A DNA stretch of 31,214 nucleotides, taken from NCBI GenBank assembly GCA_900763705.1, contig CAAFLG010000059.1:1-31214 (forward strand), given 5' to 3'. The translations under genes and the position numbers were made by a program. This stretch comes from an uncultured Oscillospiraceae bacterium (GTDB taxonomy: Bacteria > Bacillota > Clostridia > Oscillospirales > Oscillospiraceae). The first letter of the stretch is position 1. Every line of letters starts with the position of its first letter. The notes under the pieces are model-generated. The model searched no databases. It had not been told where the DNA came from and saw only the letters and a list, made by a program, of their open reading frames with translations. Shown in pieces: positions 15,556 to 22,933 of the stretch.

Positions 15556-16718
15556 CTCTCCTCCGCTTCGTCATTTTCCACTCTCAGCTTGCGTGCCTGC
15601 TGCAAGTAGAGCGCCGCTCTTGCTTCCTCCACCTCGTCCTGCAAATTGATGTCCTCCCAGTCCACCGTAAAGCGGCAGCCGTAGCCGTGCAGGCGCAGCC
15701 ACAGCGCGCATACGCGCTCCACCGCCGGCGTGAGCGTGCGCCGCAGCGCCGTGATCTCGCTCGTGAGCATATCCGCCTGCTGCGCGCTCATCCGCTCGGT
15801 CGAAGACCAGCTCAGCCCCAGCATGAACGGCGGCAGCCCCGTTTTTGCCACCAGCTGCTCCAGGATCTGCCGCACCGGCGTCGTGCTGTCGAGGATCTGG
15901 TTGTCCGCGCCGATGGCCTTGATCGACACATCCCCCACCGACACAAAGTCGCGCACGCTGCCGTTTCTGCTCTCCTGCATCGCCCGCGACCATTCCTCCG
16001 CGATCTGTTCGGCGCGCTCCTGCGCCGCCCCCCGGTCCAGCTCCTCGCCCTGCGGCTTGTAGACAACCGCAAAGCGCACGTTGCCGCAGCGCTCCCAGTT
16101 TTTCCCCATCGCGTCGTAGATCTTGATGAGCAGTCCCGTCAGATACGGCATCGAGCGCAGCATCGACACACCGTAGGGGTGGTCCGTCTCGGGGTTATAG
16201 GGCGTGAAGAGCAGCAGGTCCTGATAGGCAAGCCTCACGCTGCGTCCACGTTCATCCCGCCCGGCAAGATAAAAGTCCAGCGGGTTCTCCCCCTCGTGTA
16301 CCTCCACCTGCGAAACGTCCCCGCACAGCACCGCCGCGATCTCGCGCCCCGCCGCATCCGGCACGATCTCGCCCACCGCGCGCCCGCAGGTGATGAGCGA
16401 ATCGAGGTAACAGTCGAGAAACGCGTGGATGCCATACTGGCCGCGTCCCACCGGCACCTCGCGCAAAAACTGCCCCAGTTCCCGCTCTGCGTTCCGATCC
16501 TCGCAGTAGACCTTCACGCCGTTCGACAGCCGGATGATCTTGCCGATGGCCGCGTCCACCACCGGCACCGCCTCGCGCACCAGCCGGTAGACCTCCGTGT
16601 CCCCATCCAGCAGCGGCACATAGCGTTCCAGCTCGCCGAATGTGCGCTGTCCGGCGCTTCTCAGCTGCACTGCCGCCTCTCCGCCCGTGCTCCTCTCCTT
16701 TTGAAAGCGTCTTTTCAT
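15552..16718 (-). CDS. Phage portal protein
   Basis: 388 residues from the ATG at 16718, with AGGAG 9 nt upstream; a longer frame to 16817 runs into the terminase gene. Portal-like features are the early YVPLLDGDTEVYRLVREAVP, the central beta part (EIVPDAAGREIAAVLCGD, QDLLLFTPYNPETDHPYG) and the conserved helical stem and crown region FMLGLSWSSTERMSAQQADM with TLTPAVERVCALWL. The portal dodecamer is the DNA entry channel and terminase docking site. The gene lies 25 nt after terminase. It is somewhat shorter than many portals (about 450), but no internal part looks broken. Confidence 0.9.
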   Translation of the reverse strand: MKRRFQKERSTGGEAAVQLRSAGQRTFGELERYVPLLDGDTEVYRLVREAVPVVDAAIGKIIRLSNGVKVYCEDRNAERELGQFLREVPVGRGQYGIHAFLDCYLDSLITCGRAVGEIVPDAAGREIAAVLCGDVSQVEVHEGENPLDFYLAGRDERGRSVRLAYQDLLLFTPYNPETDHPYGVSMLRSMPYLTGLLIKIYDAMGKNWERCGNVRFAVVYKPQGEELDRGAAQERAEQIAEEWSRAMQESRNGSVRDFVSVGDVSIKAIGADNQILDSTTPVRQILEQLVAKTGLPPFMLGLSWSSTERMSAQQADMLTSEITALRRTLTPAVERVCALWLRLHGYGCRFTVDWEDINLQDEVEEARAALYLQQARKLRVENDEAEER

Positions 16719-16743
16719 CTTCGCCCTCTCCTTTTCGTTTTGT

Positions 16744-18006
16744 TCAGCGCGCCGTGCGCTCCACCGCGCGCAGCGCGATCGCGCCGCCGCGCCCTCTTCC
16801 CGCGATCGACATGGCAAAATACCGCATCTCGTCCATCGCGTGGTCCTTTTCCTTTCTCGGCCTGTCGCGCCCCGCGCCGCCGTCCTCCCAGCAGTACTGC
16901 GCGATCTCTTTGAGGCTGTTTTCGCAGCCCTCGCAGATCACGATCTTCCCCCGCTTCAAGAGGTCCGCCGTCACCCGCAGCCCATCGGCCACGTTGTTGT
17001 CCGCGCGGCTCACAGGGTAGCCAGCGCGCTTCACCGCCTCGATAAAGCTCGCTGCCGACGGGTCAACGATGACCTTCTCCACCGTCTCTCCCTCGGTAAA
17101 GCGCTTGAGGTCTTCGAGATACTCCGCGTCCGTCTTCTGCCTGCCCTCCTTCCGCGCGTCGTAGTAGTATTCCTTCACGCGGTACCACACGCCGCCTCTC
17201 AGCGCCCACAGCCCAAAGCTCATCGGATTCACCGTCCCGTAGTCAACGGATACCCGCACCCTCTCCCACGGCTTTTCCGGCACACCCGCGCAATACTCTT
17301 CGGGTGTAAAAAAGTCGTAGATGAGTCCCTTTGCCGCCGTCCACTCGCCCAGCACAAAGCGGCGGTAAAAGGTGCCGCTGTACGCCTTTTCGTATCGCGC
17401 GCGGATACGCGGCGAGAGCGAGGGGTTGTCCTCCATCGTAAAGTGCAGGTAGAGTGCCCCGCGCTCCTCTGCGCGCAGGATCCACTCGCGGTAAAACCAG
17501 TGCTGCGGCCCCTCGGGGTTGCAGTTGAACCACAGCCTGCTGCCCGATACGCTGCATCGCGCGCTCGCCTGCTCCACGAAAGAGCGCGGCATCAGCGCCG
17601 CCTCGTCGAAGAGTACGCCCGCGAGCGTGATGCCCTGAATGAGCGCCGCGCTCCCCTCATCGTGCCCGCCGAAGAGATAAAAGCGGTTCTCCCGCCCGCC
17701 GCAGCGCACGATCAGCAGGTTTTCGCTGCGCTTTTCCTCGCAGCGGAACCCAAGGCCGCCCAGCCACGGCAGGATCTCATGCAGCACGTTGCGCCGCAGC
17801 GACACGATCGTCTTCCCGCACAGGGCGAATTGCCGCTCGTCGAAGCGCTTCATCGCCCACAGGAAAAAGCCGATGCCCATCGAGAGCGTCTTCCCGCTTC
17901 GCACCGCCCCGTCGCAGATGATCGCGTCGTACTCTCTGTACTTTGGGTTCGCCCACCAGGTCATCGCCTCTTTCTGCTTGGCGGAAAACTTCTTTACGCC
18001 CGCCAA
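16744..18006 (-). CDS. Terminase large subunit (PBSX/phage_term_2 type)
   Basis: 420 residues from a TTG start at 18006; AGGAG lies 8 nt upstream and the gene overlaps the small terminase by 13 nt. The frame stays open to 18870, but the upstream part is a shadow of other genes. The ATPase domain shows Walker A GAVRSGKT (residues 33-40) and Walker B GVLFDEAALM (Asp134, Glu135). The C-terminal nuclease domain has the acidic motifs VSVDYGTVNPM and VIVDPSAASF. All residues needed for packaging and cleavage therefore appear intact, which argues against a dead remnant. Headful-type packaging is typical of this family. Confidence 0.95.
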   Translation of the reverse strand: MAGVKKFSAKQKEAMTWWANPKYREYDAIICDGAVRSGKTLSMGIGFFLWAMKRFDERQFALCGKTIVSLRRNVLHEILPWLGGLGFRCEEKRSENLLIVRCGGRENRFYLFGGHDEGSAALIQGITLAGVLFDEAALMPRSFVEQASARCSVSGSRLWFNCNPEGPQHWFYREWILRAEERGALYLHFTMEDNPSLSPRIRARYEKAYSGTFYRRFVLGEWTAAKGLIYDFFTPEEYCAGVPEKPWERVRVSVDYGTVNPMSFGLWALRGGVWYRVKEYYYDARKEGRQKTDAEYLEDLKRFTEGETVEKVIVDPSAASFIEAVKRAGYPVSRADNNVADGLRVTADLLKRGKIVICEGCENSLKEIAQYCWEDGGAGRDRPRKEKDHAMDEMRYFAMSIAGRGRGGAIALRAVERTAR

Positions 18007-18308
18007 TCGTCTCTCTCCTCTCCCACCTGCTCCAGCGCCTGCAAGAATTCCTCCGTCTCGTCCTCGCCGCCGCTGCCGAGCATCTCGTAGAGCACGCCGA
18101 GCGCCTTCACGCGGTCGACGAATTTCACCTCCACCGCTCCGTTCGCCCCCCGCTTGATCTCCGACACCGCCGAAAGGTCCATGCGCTGCACCCGCTGCGG
18201 CGTCACCTTCTCGAGGTACATCAGCTCCACGCCGTGGTTCGCCTTGCCGAAGGCGATCTTTCTGAGCGCCTCGATCACGTCCTCGCGCCGAAGCTCCTTT
18301 TCCGCCAT
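17994..18308 (-). CDS. Small terminase-like protein lacking the N-terminal DNA-binding region
   Basis: 104 residues. The body EVKFVDRVKALGVLYEMLG and LSAVSEIKRGANGAVE corresponds to the C-terminal half of PBSX-type small terminases (the DKxKALELL...LG motif). The usual first ~60 residues with the helix-turn-helix (KQxxFxxEY...NATQAAIRAGYS type) are absent. An in-frame TGA lies 24 nt before the ATG and a terminator for the previous gene lies 95 nt upstream, so the missing part cannot be encoded in front. GGGGGG near the ATG is a weak ribosome site. It is the first gene of the cluster and overlaps the large terminase. Confidence 0.78.
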   Translation of the reverse strand: MAEKELRREDVIEALRKIAFGKANHGVELMYLEKVTPQRVQRMDLSAVSEIKRGANGAVEVKFVDRVKALGVLYEMLGSGGEDETEEFLQALEQVGEERDDWRA

Positions 18309-18364
18309 CGTATCCCCCCATTCGCATTTCTCTTTTCACTTCCACCCCGCGCGCCCCGCTTTGT

Positions 18365-18380
18365 TGCACGTTCCGGTGCA
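18365..18380. promoter_or_regulatory. Small inverted repeat upstream of the phage operon
   Basis: TGCAC - 6 nt - GTGCA, between the terminator of the phosphatase gene and the small terminase start. In the whole 95-nt gap I see no convincing sigma-A promoter on the minus strand, so this symmetric site is the only candidate regulatory element. It may be chance. Confidence 0.3.
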
Positions 18381-18400
18381 CGCCGTCTCGTTTTCGGGCA

Positions 18401-18445
18401 AAAAAATAGGGGCGGACCGCTTTTTCAGGCAGTCCGCCCCTATTT
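18401..18445 (-). terminator. Intrinsic terminator of the HAD phosphatase gene
   Basis: A 14-bp perfect stem, AAATAGGGGCGGAC (18404-18417) with its complement (18432-18445), and a 14-nt loop. On the minus strand it is followed by more Ts. It insulates the phage-derived operon from the housekeeping gene upstream. Confidence 0.85.
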
Positions 18446-18458
18446 CGTCTTGATTCTC

Positions 18459-19115
18459 TTATTCTTCGAGCAGCAGTCGCGTGAGCGCCGACGCATCGTC
18501 CGCGATGACCGTCGCGCCCGCCGCGGTGATCGTCTCGCGCGAGCGGAAGCCCCAGCTCACCGCGATGACCGGCAGCCCGGCGTTCAGTCCCGTCTGCACG
18601 TCCACCTCGGAATCTCCGATGAACACCGCGCCATCGCGCGTTTCGCCAAGCGCCTTGAGCGCATCGTCCACCATGTCGGGATACGGCTTGCAGCGCACGC
18701 CCTCCTTCGCGCCGACGGCATAATCCATCCAGCCGCCGAAGTATTCCTCGCTCAGTTTTTTCACCGCCGCGTCCGGCTTGTTCGACACCACCGCTGTCTT
18801 CACGCCGCGCGCTTTCAGCGCGTCCAGCATGTCCAGCAGCCCGTCGTAGACCTTCGTTTTGATCCGGCAATGCTCCTGATAATACGCGCGATACGCCCTC
18901 AGCGCCTTTGCAATATTCTCCTCGCTCGTTCCCTCCGGCACGGCGCGGCGGATCTGCATCTCCGCCCCGTTGCCGACAAAGCGGCGCATTTCCTCCAGGC
19001 TTCTCTCGGGGTAGCCCATCTCGCGCAGCACATGGTTCGTGCTGTCGCGCAGGTCCTCGAGCGTGTCGAGCAGCGTACCGTCCATATCAAAAAGGGCCGT
19101 CTTATATGCCATCAT
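18459..19115 (-). CDS. HAD-superfamily phosphatase (phosphoglycolate phosphatase-like)
   Basis: 218 residues. HAD motif I is FDMDGTLLDT (nucleophile Asp10 and acid Asp12), motif II is VVSNKPD, and motifs III/IV appear as GVRCKPYPD and VFIGDSEVDVQ. The helical cap between motif I and II (subclass C1) marks the Gph/PpaX/PgmB group, which act on phosphoglycolate, pyrophosphate or small sugar phosphates; substrate cannot be fixed by eye. A second ATG three bases on (19112) is equally possible. It has its own promoter and terminator and is divergent from udp. Confidence 0.88.
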   Translation of the reverse strand: MMAYKTALFDMDGTLLDTLEDLRDSTNHVLREMGYPERSLEEMRRFVGNGAEMQIRRAVPEGTSEENIAKALRAYRAYYQEHCRIKTKVYDGLLDMLDALKARGVKTAVVSNKPDAAVKKLSEEYFGGWMDYAVGAKEGVRCKPYPDMVDDALKALGETRDGAVFIGDSEVDVQTGLNAGLPVIAVSWGFRSRETITAAGATVIADDASALTRLLLEE

Positions 19116-19153
19116 TCATTCCTCTTTTCTCGCTTTTTGCATTTTTCGGCCTT

Positions 19154-19182
19154 ATTATAATTGCCATGCGCACAAAGTTCAA
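19154..19182 (-). promoter_or_regulatory. Promoter of the HAD phosphatase gene
   Basis: On the minus strand TTGAAC (19182-19177), 17 nt, TATAAT (19159-19154). It lies about 40 nt before the phosphatase start. Confidence 0.75.
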
Positions 19183-19216
19183 GGTCATATTCTCTCATAT
19201 CTTTACTTCTGTACCA

Positions 19217-19245
19217 TTGCACAGCTCTTTTTCATCTGATATAAT
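19217..19245 (+). promoter_or_regulatory. Promoter of the udp-racemase-thyA-folA operon
   Basis: TTGCAC (19217-19222), 17 nt, TATAAT (19240-19245). The perfect palindrome at 19246-19267 follows immediately, so it would overlap the transcription start. Confidence 0.72.
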
Positions 19246-19267
19246 TTTTCTATCAATTGATAGAAAA
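19246..19267. promoter_or_regulatory. Perfect 22-bp palindrome, candidate operator for udp operon
   Basis: TTTTCTATCAA (19246-19256) is followed directly by its exact reverse complement (19257-19267). It abuts the -10 box and ends just at the AGGAG ribosome site of udp. It could bind a dimeric repressor or fold into a short mRNA hairpin that partly masks the ribosome site. The regulator is unknown. Confidence 0.65.
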
Positions 19268-19281
19268 GGAGCGCTTTCATC

Positions 19282-20112
19282 ATGCACGAACTGGAACGAC
19301 TCTATCATATTCACTGCGCCAAGGGCGAAGTCGGCCGCTATGTCATCATGCCCGGTGACCCCGGCCGCTGTTCCTCCATCGCCGCTCTTTTCGACGATGC
19401 CCACCTCGTCGCGCAAAACCGCGAGTACACCACCTATACCGGCACCCTCCTTGGAGAAAAGGTCTCCGTCTGCTCCACCGGCATCGGCGGCCCCTCCGCC
19501 GCCATCGCCATGGAAGAGCTGCACCAGCTCGGCGCGGATACCTTCATCCGCACCGGCACCTGCGGCGGCATCGACCTTTCCGTCAAGTCCGGCGATATCG
19601 TCGTCGCCACCGGCGCCATCCGCTTTGAGCACACCTCGCGCGAGTATGCGCCCATCGAATTCCCCTCCGTTGCCGACTTTGACATCACCCTTGCCCTGCG
19701 CGAGGCGTCCCTCGCCCTCGGCTACCCGACGCACACCGGCGTCGTGCAGTGCAAGGACAGCTTCTACGGTCAGCACAGCCCCGAAAAGAGTCCTGTCTAC
19801 TATGAGCTCCTCCAGAAGTGGGAGAGCTGGAAGCGCCTCGGCGTCAAGGCGAGCGAGATGGAGTCCGCCGCGATGTTCGTCGTCGCCGCCGCGCTCGGCT
19901 GCCGCTGCGGTTCCTGCTTCCACGTCGTGTGGAATCAGGAGCGCGAGAAGGCCGGTCTCGACCAGAACATGAGCGAGGACACCTCCGCCTCCGTCAAGGT
20001 CGCCGTCGAAGGCCTCAAGCGCATCATCCTGCGCGACCGCGAGCTTGCCGCCCTGCCCGAAAACGCGCAGAAGCTGCTCGAAAAGAAGGAAAAGGGGCTT
20101 CTCCATGAGTGA
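19282..20112 (+). CDS. udp: Uridine phosphorylase family nucleoside phosphorylase
   Basis: 276 residues. The protein shows the PNP/UDP family phosphate-binding glycine loop (VIMPGDPGR), the signature STGIGGPSAAIAMEEL near 65-80, the GTCGGI motif, and the C-terminal EMESAAMFVVAAAL segment in which Glu/Met/Glu bind ribose. These fit uridine phosphorylase, which cleaves uridine with phosphate to uracil and ribose-1-phosphate in the cytoplasm. It opens an operon with a racemase, thyA and folA, and its stop overlaps the next gene. AGGAG lies 10 nt before the ATG. Other nucleosides as substrate are possible. Confidence 0.9.
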   Translation: MHELERLYHIHCAKGEVGRYVIMPGDPGRCSSIAALFDDAHLVAQNREYTTYTGTLLGEKVSVCSTGIGGPSAAIAMEELHQLGADTFIRTGTCGGIDLSVKSGDIVVATGAIRFEHTSREYAPIEFPSVADFDITLALREASLALGYPTHTGVVQCKDSFYGQHSPEKSPVYYELLQKWESWKRLGVKASEMESAAMFVVAAALGCRCGSCFHVVWNQEREKAGLDQNMSEDTSASVKVAVEGLKRIILRDRELAALPENAQKLLEKKEKGLLHE

Positions 20113-20806
20113 GAAAAAAGTCATCGGGATCCTCGGCGGCATGGGCCCTCTCGCCACCGCCGACCTCTTCCGCAAGATCACCGAGCACACCGCCGCCTCC
20201 TGTGATCAGGACCACCCCCGCGTGTGCATCGACTCCAACACGAACATTGCCGACCGCACCGCCGCGCTCCTGCACGGCGGCGCGGACCCCGTGCCCGAAA
20301 TGGTCAAGAGCGCCCGGCGTCTTGCCTCCATCGGTGCAGAGCTTCTCATCATGCCCTGCAACACCGCCCACAACTTTTACGATGCTGTTGCCGCGAGCGT
20401 TTCCATCCCCGTTCTCCACATGATCGCCATCACGCGCGATGCGCTCAAAGCCCGCGGCATCAAGTGCGCCGGCCTTCTTGCGACCGACGGCACCGTGCAG
20501 ACCGGCATCTACCAGCGCACCTTCGGGGGCAGCGGCATTGAGCTGCTCACGCCGGACATCGCCGATCAATCCGCCGTCATGGACATCATCTACAACGGCG
20601 TCAAGGCGGGCGACCTTGCACACGACGTGGCCGCGTTCCGCGCGGCCTGCGAGCATCTGCTCGCGCGCGGCGCCGATGTACTCATCCTCGGCTGCACGGA
20701 ACTGCCCCCCGCGTTTGACATTTACCACCTCGACTATCCCAACATCGACCCCACGCTCGAGCTGGCGCTTGCCGCCATCCGCGCCGCGGGCTGCGAAACG
20801 AAGTAA
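20105..20806 (+). CDS. Aspartate/glutamate racemase family protein
   Basis: 233 residues from the ATG at 20105, which overlaps udp by 8 nt; a longer frame to 20045 is a shadow of udp. It has the racemase N-terminus (IGILGGMGPLATADLFRKI) and both catalytic cysteines, Cys85 in MPCNTAH and Cys197 in LGCTELP, as in cofactor-independent aspartate racemases. It would interconvert L- and D-aspartate (or glutamate), perhaps for peptidoglycan or D-amino-acid use. Its place inside a nucleotide operon is unusual. Ten bases separate it from thyA. Confidence 0.9.
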   Translation: MSEKKVIGILGGMGPLATADLFRKITEHTAASCDQDHPRVCIDSNTNIADRTAALLHGGADPVPEMVKSARRLASIGAELLIMPCNTAHNFYDAVAASVSIPVLHMIAITRDALKARGIKCAGLLATDGTVQTGIYQRTFGGSGIELLTPDIADQSAVMDIIYNGVKAGDLAHDVAAFRAACEHLLARGADVLILGCTELPPAFDIYHLDYPNIDPTLELALAAIRAAGCETK

Positions 20807-20816
20807 GGAGGCTCCC

Positions 20817-21647
20817 ATGAGCTACGCCGATCAGGTCTTCCGCACCAACTGCCTCGACATTCTGCAAAACGGCGTGCGCGACGATGACCTCACCGTTCGT
20901 CCTCACTGGGCCGACGGCACCCCCGCCCACACGATCAAAAAGTTTGGTCTTGTCAACCGCTACGACCTGCAAAAGGAATTCCCCATCCTCACGCTCCGCC
21001 GCACCTACCTCAAAAGCGCGGTGGACGAGCTTCTCTGGATCTGGCAGAAGAAGTCGAACAACGTCCATGACCTTTCCTCCCACATCTGGGATTCCTGGGC
21101 GGATGAAACAGGCTCCATCGGCAGAGCCTACGGCTACCAGCTCGGTGTGAAGCACCGGTACAAGGAGGGCCTGTTCGACCAGGTCGACCGCGTGCTCTAT
21201 GATCTCAAACATAACCCCGCCTCGCGCCGCATCCTGACGAATCTCTACAACTTTGAGGACCTGCACGAGATGCACCTCTACCCCTGTGCCTATTCCATGA
21301 CCTTCAACGTATCAAACGGCACGCTCAACGCCATTTTGAACCAGCGCAGTCAGGATATGCTCGCCGCCAACAACTGGAATGTCTGCCAGTATGCAGTGCT
21401 CGTGCACATGCTCGCGCAGGTCTCCGGTCTCAAGGCGGGCGAGCTTGTCCACGTCATCGCCGACGCACACATTTACGACCGTCACATCCCCATCATCGAG
21501 CAAATGCTCGCAGAGCCCGAGCATCCCGCGCCCACCTTCCGTCTCGACCCCGCCGTCACGGATTTTTACGCCTTCACGCCCGACAGCGTCCATCTCGAGG
21601 GTTACGAATACAGTCCCTTTGAAGAAACGATCCCCATCGCTATCTGA
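20817..21647 (+). CDS. thyA: Thymidylate synthase
   Basis: 276 residues from the ATG at 20817, with AAGGAGG 6 nt upstream. It makes dTMP from dUMP with methylene-tetrahydrofolate. The catalytic cysteine is Cys157 in HLYPCAYSMTF; the neighbouring residue is Ala rather than the His of the common PCH motif, a variation that I believe occurs in other Firmicute ThyA proteins. Other family motifs are present: FPILTLRRTYLKSAVDELLW, NQRSQDMLAANNWNVCQYA and HVIADAHIYDRH. It is followed at 52 nt by folA, which regenerates its folate cofactor, the common thyA-folA pairing. Confidence 0.97.
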   Translation: MSYADQVFRTNCLDILQNGVRDDDLTVRPHWADGTPAHTIKKFGLVNRYDLQKEFPILTLRRTYLKSAVDELLWIWQKKSNNVHDLSSHIWDSWADETGSIGRAYGYQLGVKHRYKEGLFDQVDRVLYDLKHNPASRRILTNLYNFEDLHEMHLYPCAYSMTFNVSNGTLNAILNQRSQDMLAANNWNVCQYAVLVHMLAQVSGLKAGELVHVIADAHIYDRHIPIIEQMLAEPEHPAPTFRLDPAVTDFYAFTPDSVHLEGYEYSPFEETIPIAI

Positions 21648-21698
21648 CGCATCACTGCCGGACAAAAAACACTTAAGAAAGTCTGGAGCAACACAAAT

Positions 21699-22172
21699 AT
21701 GACTGCTATCGTCTGCGTTTCCCAAAACTGGGGCATCGGCCGCGAAGGCGCGCTGCTGTTCCATATCTCCGCCGATCTCAAACGCTTCAAGTCGCTCACC
21801 GTCGGCAAAACCGTCATTCTCGGGCGCAAAACGCTCGACACCTTCCCCGGCGGCAGGCCCCTCAAGGACCGCCGCAACATCGTCCTCACTCACCGCGAGC
21901 GCAGCATCCCCGGCGCGGAGATCGTCCACTCCTTCGACGAGGCCATCGCCCTCGGCGGGAACGATGCCCTCGTCATCGGCGGCGCAAGCGTCTACATGGC
22001 GCTGCTCGACCGCTGCGACCGTGTCTGCGTCACCAAGGTATACGCCTCGGCGGACGCTGACAGCTTCTTCCCCTGCCTCGACAACAGCCCCGACTGGCGC
22101 ATCGAGCACGAGAGCGAGATGCTCGAGGAAAACGGTCTCAAGTTCCAGTTCGTCGACTACGTCCGCAATTGA
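21699..22172 (+). CDS. folA: Dihydrofolate reductase
   Basis: 157 residues. Typical DHFR features are IVCVSQNWGIGREGALLFHI with the active-site region, the acid replaced within HISADLKRFKSLT (Asp26), NADPH-binding VILGRKTLDTFPGG, and VIGGASVYMALL near residue 93. It reduces dihydrofolate to tetrahydrofolate after the ThyA reaction. GGAG lies 10 nt upstream. It ends the operon; an intrinsic terminator follows. Confidence 0.95.
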   Translation: MTAIVCVSQNWGIGREGALLFHISADLKRFKSLTVGKTVILGRKTLDTFPGGRPLKDRRNIVLTHRERSIPGAEIVHSFDEAIALGGNDALVIGGASVYMALLDRCDRVCVTKVYASADADSFFPCLDNSPDWRIEHESEMLEENGLKFQFVDYVRN

Positions 22173-22185
22173 ATCACAAACGCAC

Positions 22186-22212
22186 AAAAGAGGGGACCTG
22201 CCCCTCTTTTTT
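22186..22212 (+). terminator. Intrinsic terminator after folA
   Basis: AAAAGAGGGG (22186-22195), 5-nt loop, CCCCTCTTTT (22201-22210) continuing into more Ts. It closes the udp-racemase-thyA-folA operon. Confidence 0.88.
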
Positions 22213-22238
22213 GCATTGCTTTTGTGCCCCGCCTTTGC

Positions 22239-22244
22239 TACAAT
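22239..22244 (+). promoter_or_regulatory. Candidate -10 box for rpe-recR
   Basis: TACAAT, 37 nt before the rpe ATG. No good -35 hexamer is found at normal spacing (TTGCAT is 22 nt away), so this is a partial promoter call supported mainly by the terminator just upstream. Confidence 0.45.
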
Positions 22245-22280
22245 AAGGTTTAAGAATTCTTTCGCAGGAGGGCTATTTTC

Positions 22281-22928
22281 ATGTCTGTCAAGATCGCACC
22301 GTCCATTCTCTCCGCCGACTTTTCCGAGCTCGGCGCCGGCGTTGAAGCCATTTCCACCGCCGATTATGTCCATTTCGACGTAATGGACGGCTGCTTCGTC
22401 CCCAATATCAGCATCGGCATCCCCGTGCTCCAGTCCATCCGCAAGCGCACGGCGCTGCCCATCGACGTACACCTGATGATCGTGCAGCCCGAGCGCTATG
22501 TCGATCAGTTCTGCGACGCGGGCGCGGACCTTGTCACCTGCCATGTCGAGGCCGACACCCCCGAAAAGATCTCCCTCGCCCTCGATAAGATCCACGCCAA
22601 GGGCAAGAAGGCCGGCGTCGTCTTAAAGCCCAACACGCGCGCTGAAGCCGTGCTGCCGTTCCTTGACAAGTGCGACATCGTGCTCGTGATGACTGTTGAG
22701 CCGGGCTTCGGCGGGCAGAAGTTCATGGCCGACATGATGCCCAAGGTCACCGCCATCCGCCGCTACATCGACGAGAGGAACCTTGACTGCGAGCTTGAGG
22801 TCGACGGCGGTGTGGACGCTGTGACGTGCAAGACCTGCATCGAGGCGGGCGCAAATGTTCTCGTCGCCGGCTCCGCCGTCTACAAGGCTGCCGACATTCC
22901 CGCCAAGATCAAAGAGCTGAGAGGGTAA
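22281..22928 (+). CDS. rpe: Ribulose-phosphate 3-epimerase
   Basis: 215 residues, a TIM barrel of the pentose phosphate pathway that interconverts ribulose-5-phosphate and xylulose-5-phosphate. Signature stretches are IAPSILSADFSELG, HFDVMDGCFVPNISIG (metal and catalytic Asp), PIDVHLMI, MTVEPGFGGQKFM and ELEVDGGVDAVT. GGAGG lies 10 nt upstream of the ATG. The gene is followed after 5 nt by recR, so the two are likely cotranscribed. Confidence 0.96.
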   Translation: MSVKIAPSILSADFSELGAGVEAISTADYVHFDVMDGCFVPNISIGIPVLQSIRKRTALPIDVHLMIVQPERYVDQFCDAGADLVTCHVEADTPEKISLALDKIHAKGKKAGVVLKPNTRAEAVLPFLDKCDIVLVMTVEPGFGGQKFMADMMPKVTAIRRYIDERNLDCELEVDGGVDAVTCKTCIEAGANVLVAGSAVYKAADIPAKIKELRG

Positions 22929-22933
22929 GGCCG

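Noticed and set aside
13638..18090. Long + strand frames (352 to 470 codons) opposite the capsid, protease, portal and terminase genes
   Set aside because: Very Arg/His/Leu/Ala-rich shadow translations of the minus-strand phage genes; no recognisable domain.
3604..18458. Prophage attachment sites flanking the phage cluster
   Set aside because: I could not find a convincing direct repeat or a tRNA gene at either edge; absence by eye is not proof.
18007..18870. N-terminal extension of the large terminase frame
   Set aside because: It is out-of-frame shadow of the small terminase and phosphatase genes; the TTG at 18006 has an AGGAG site and gives the normal terminase N-terminus.
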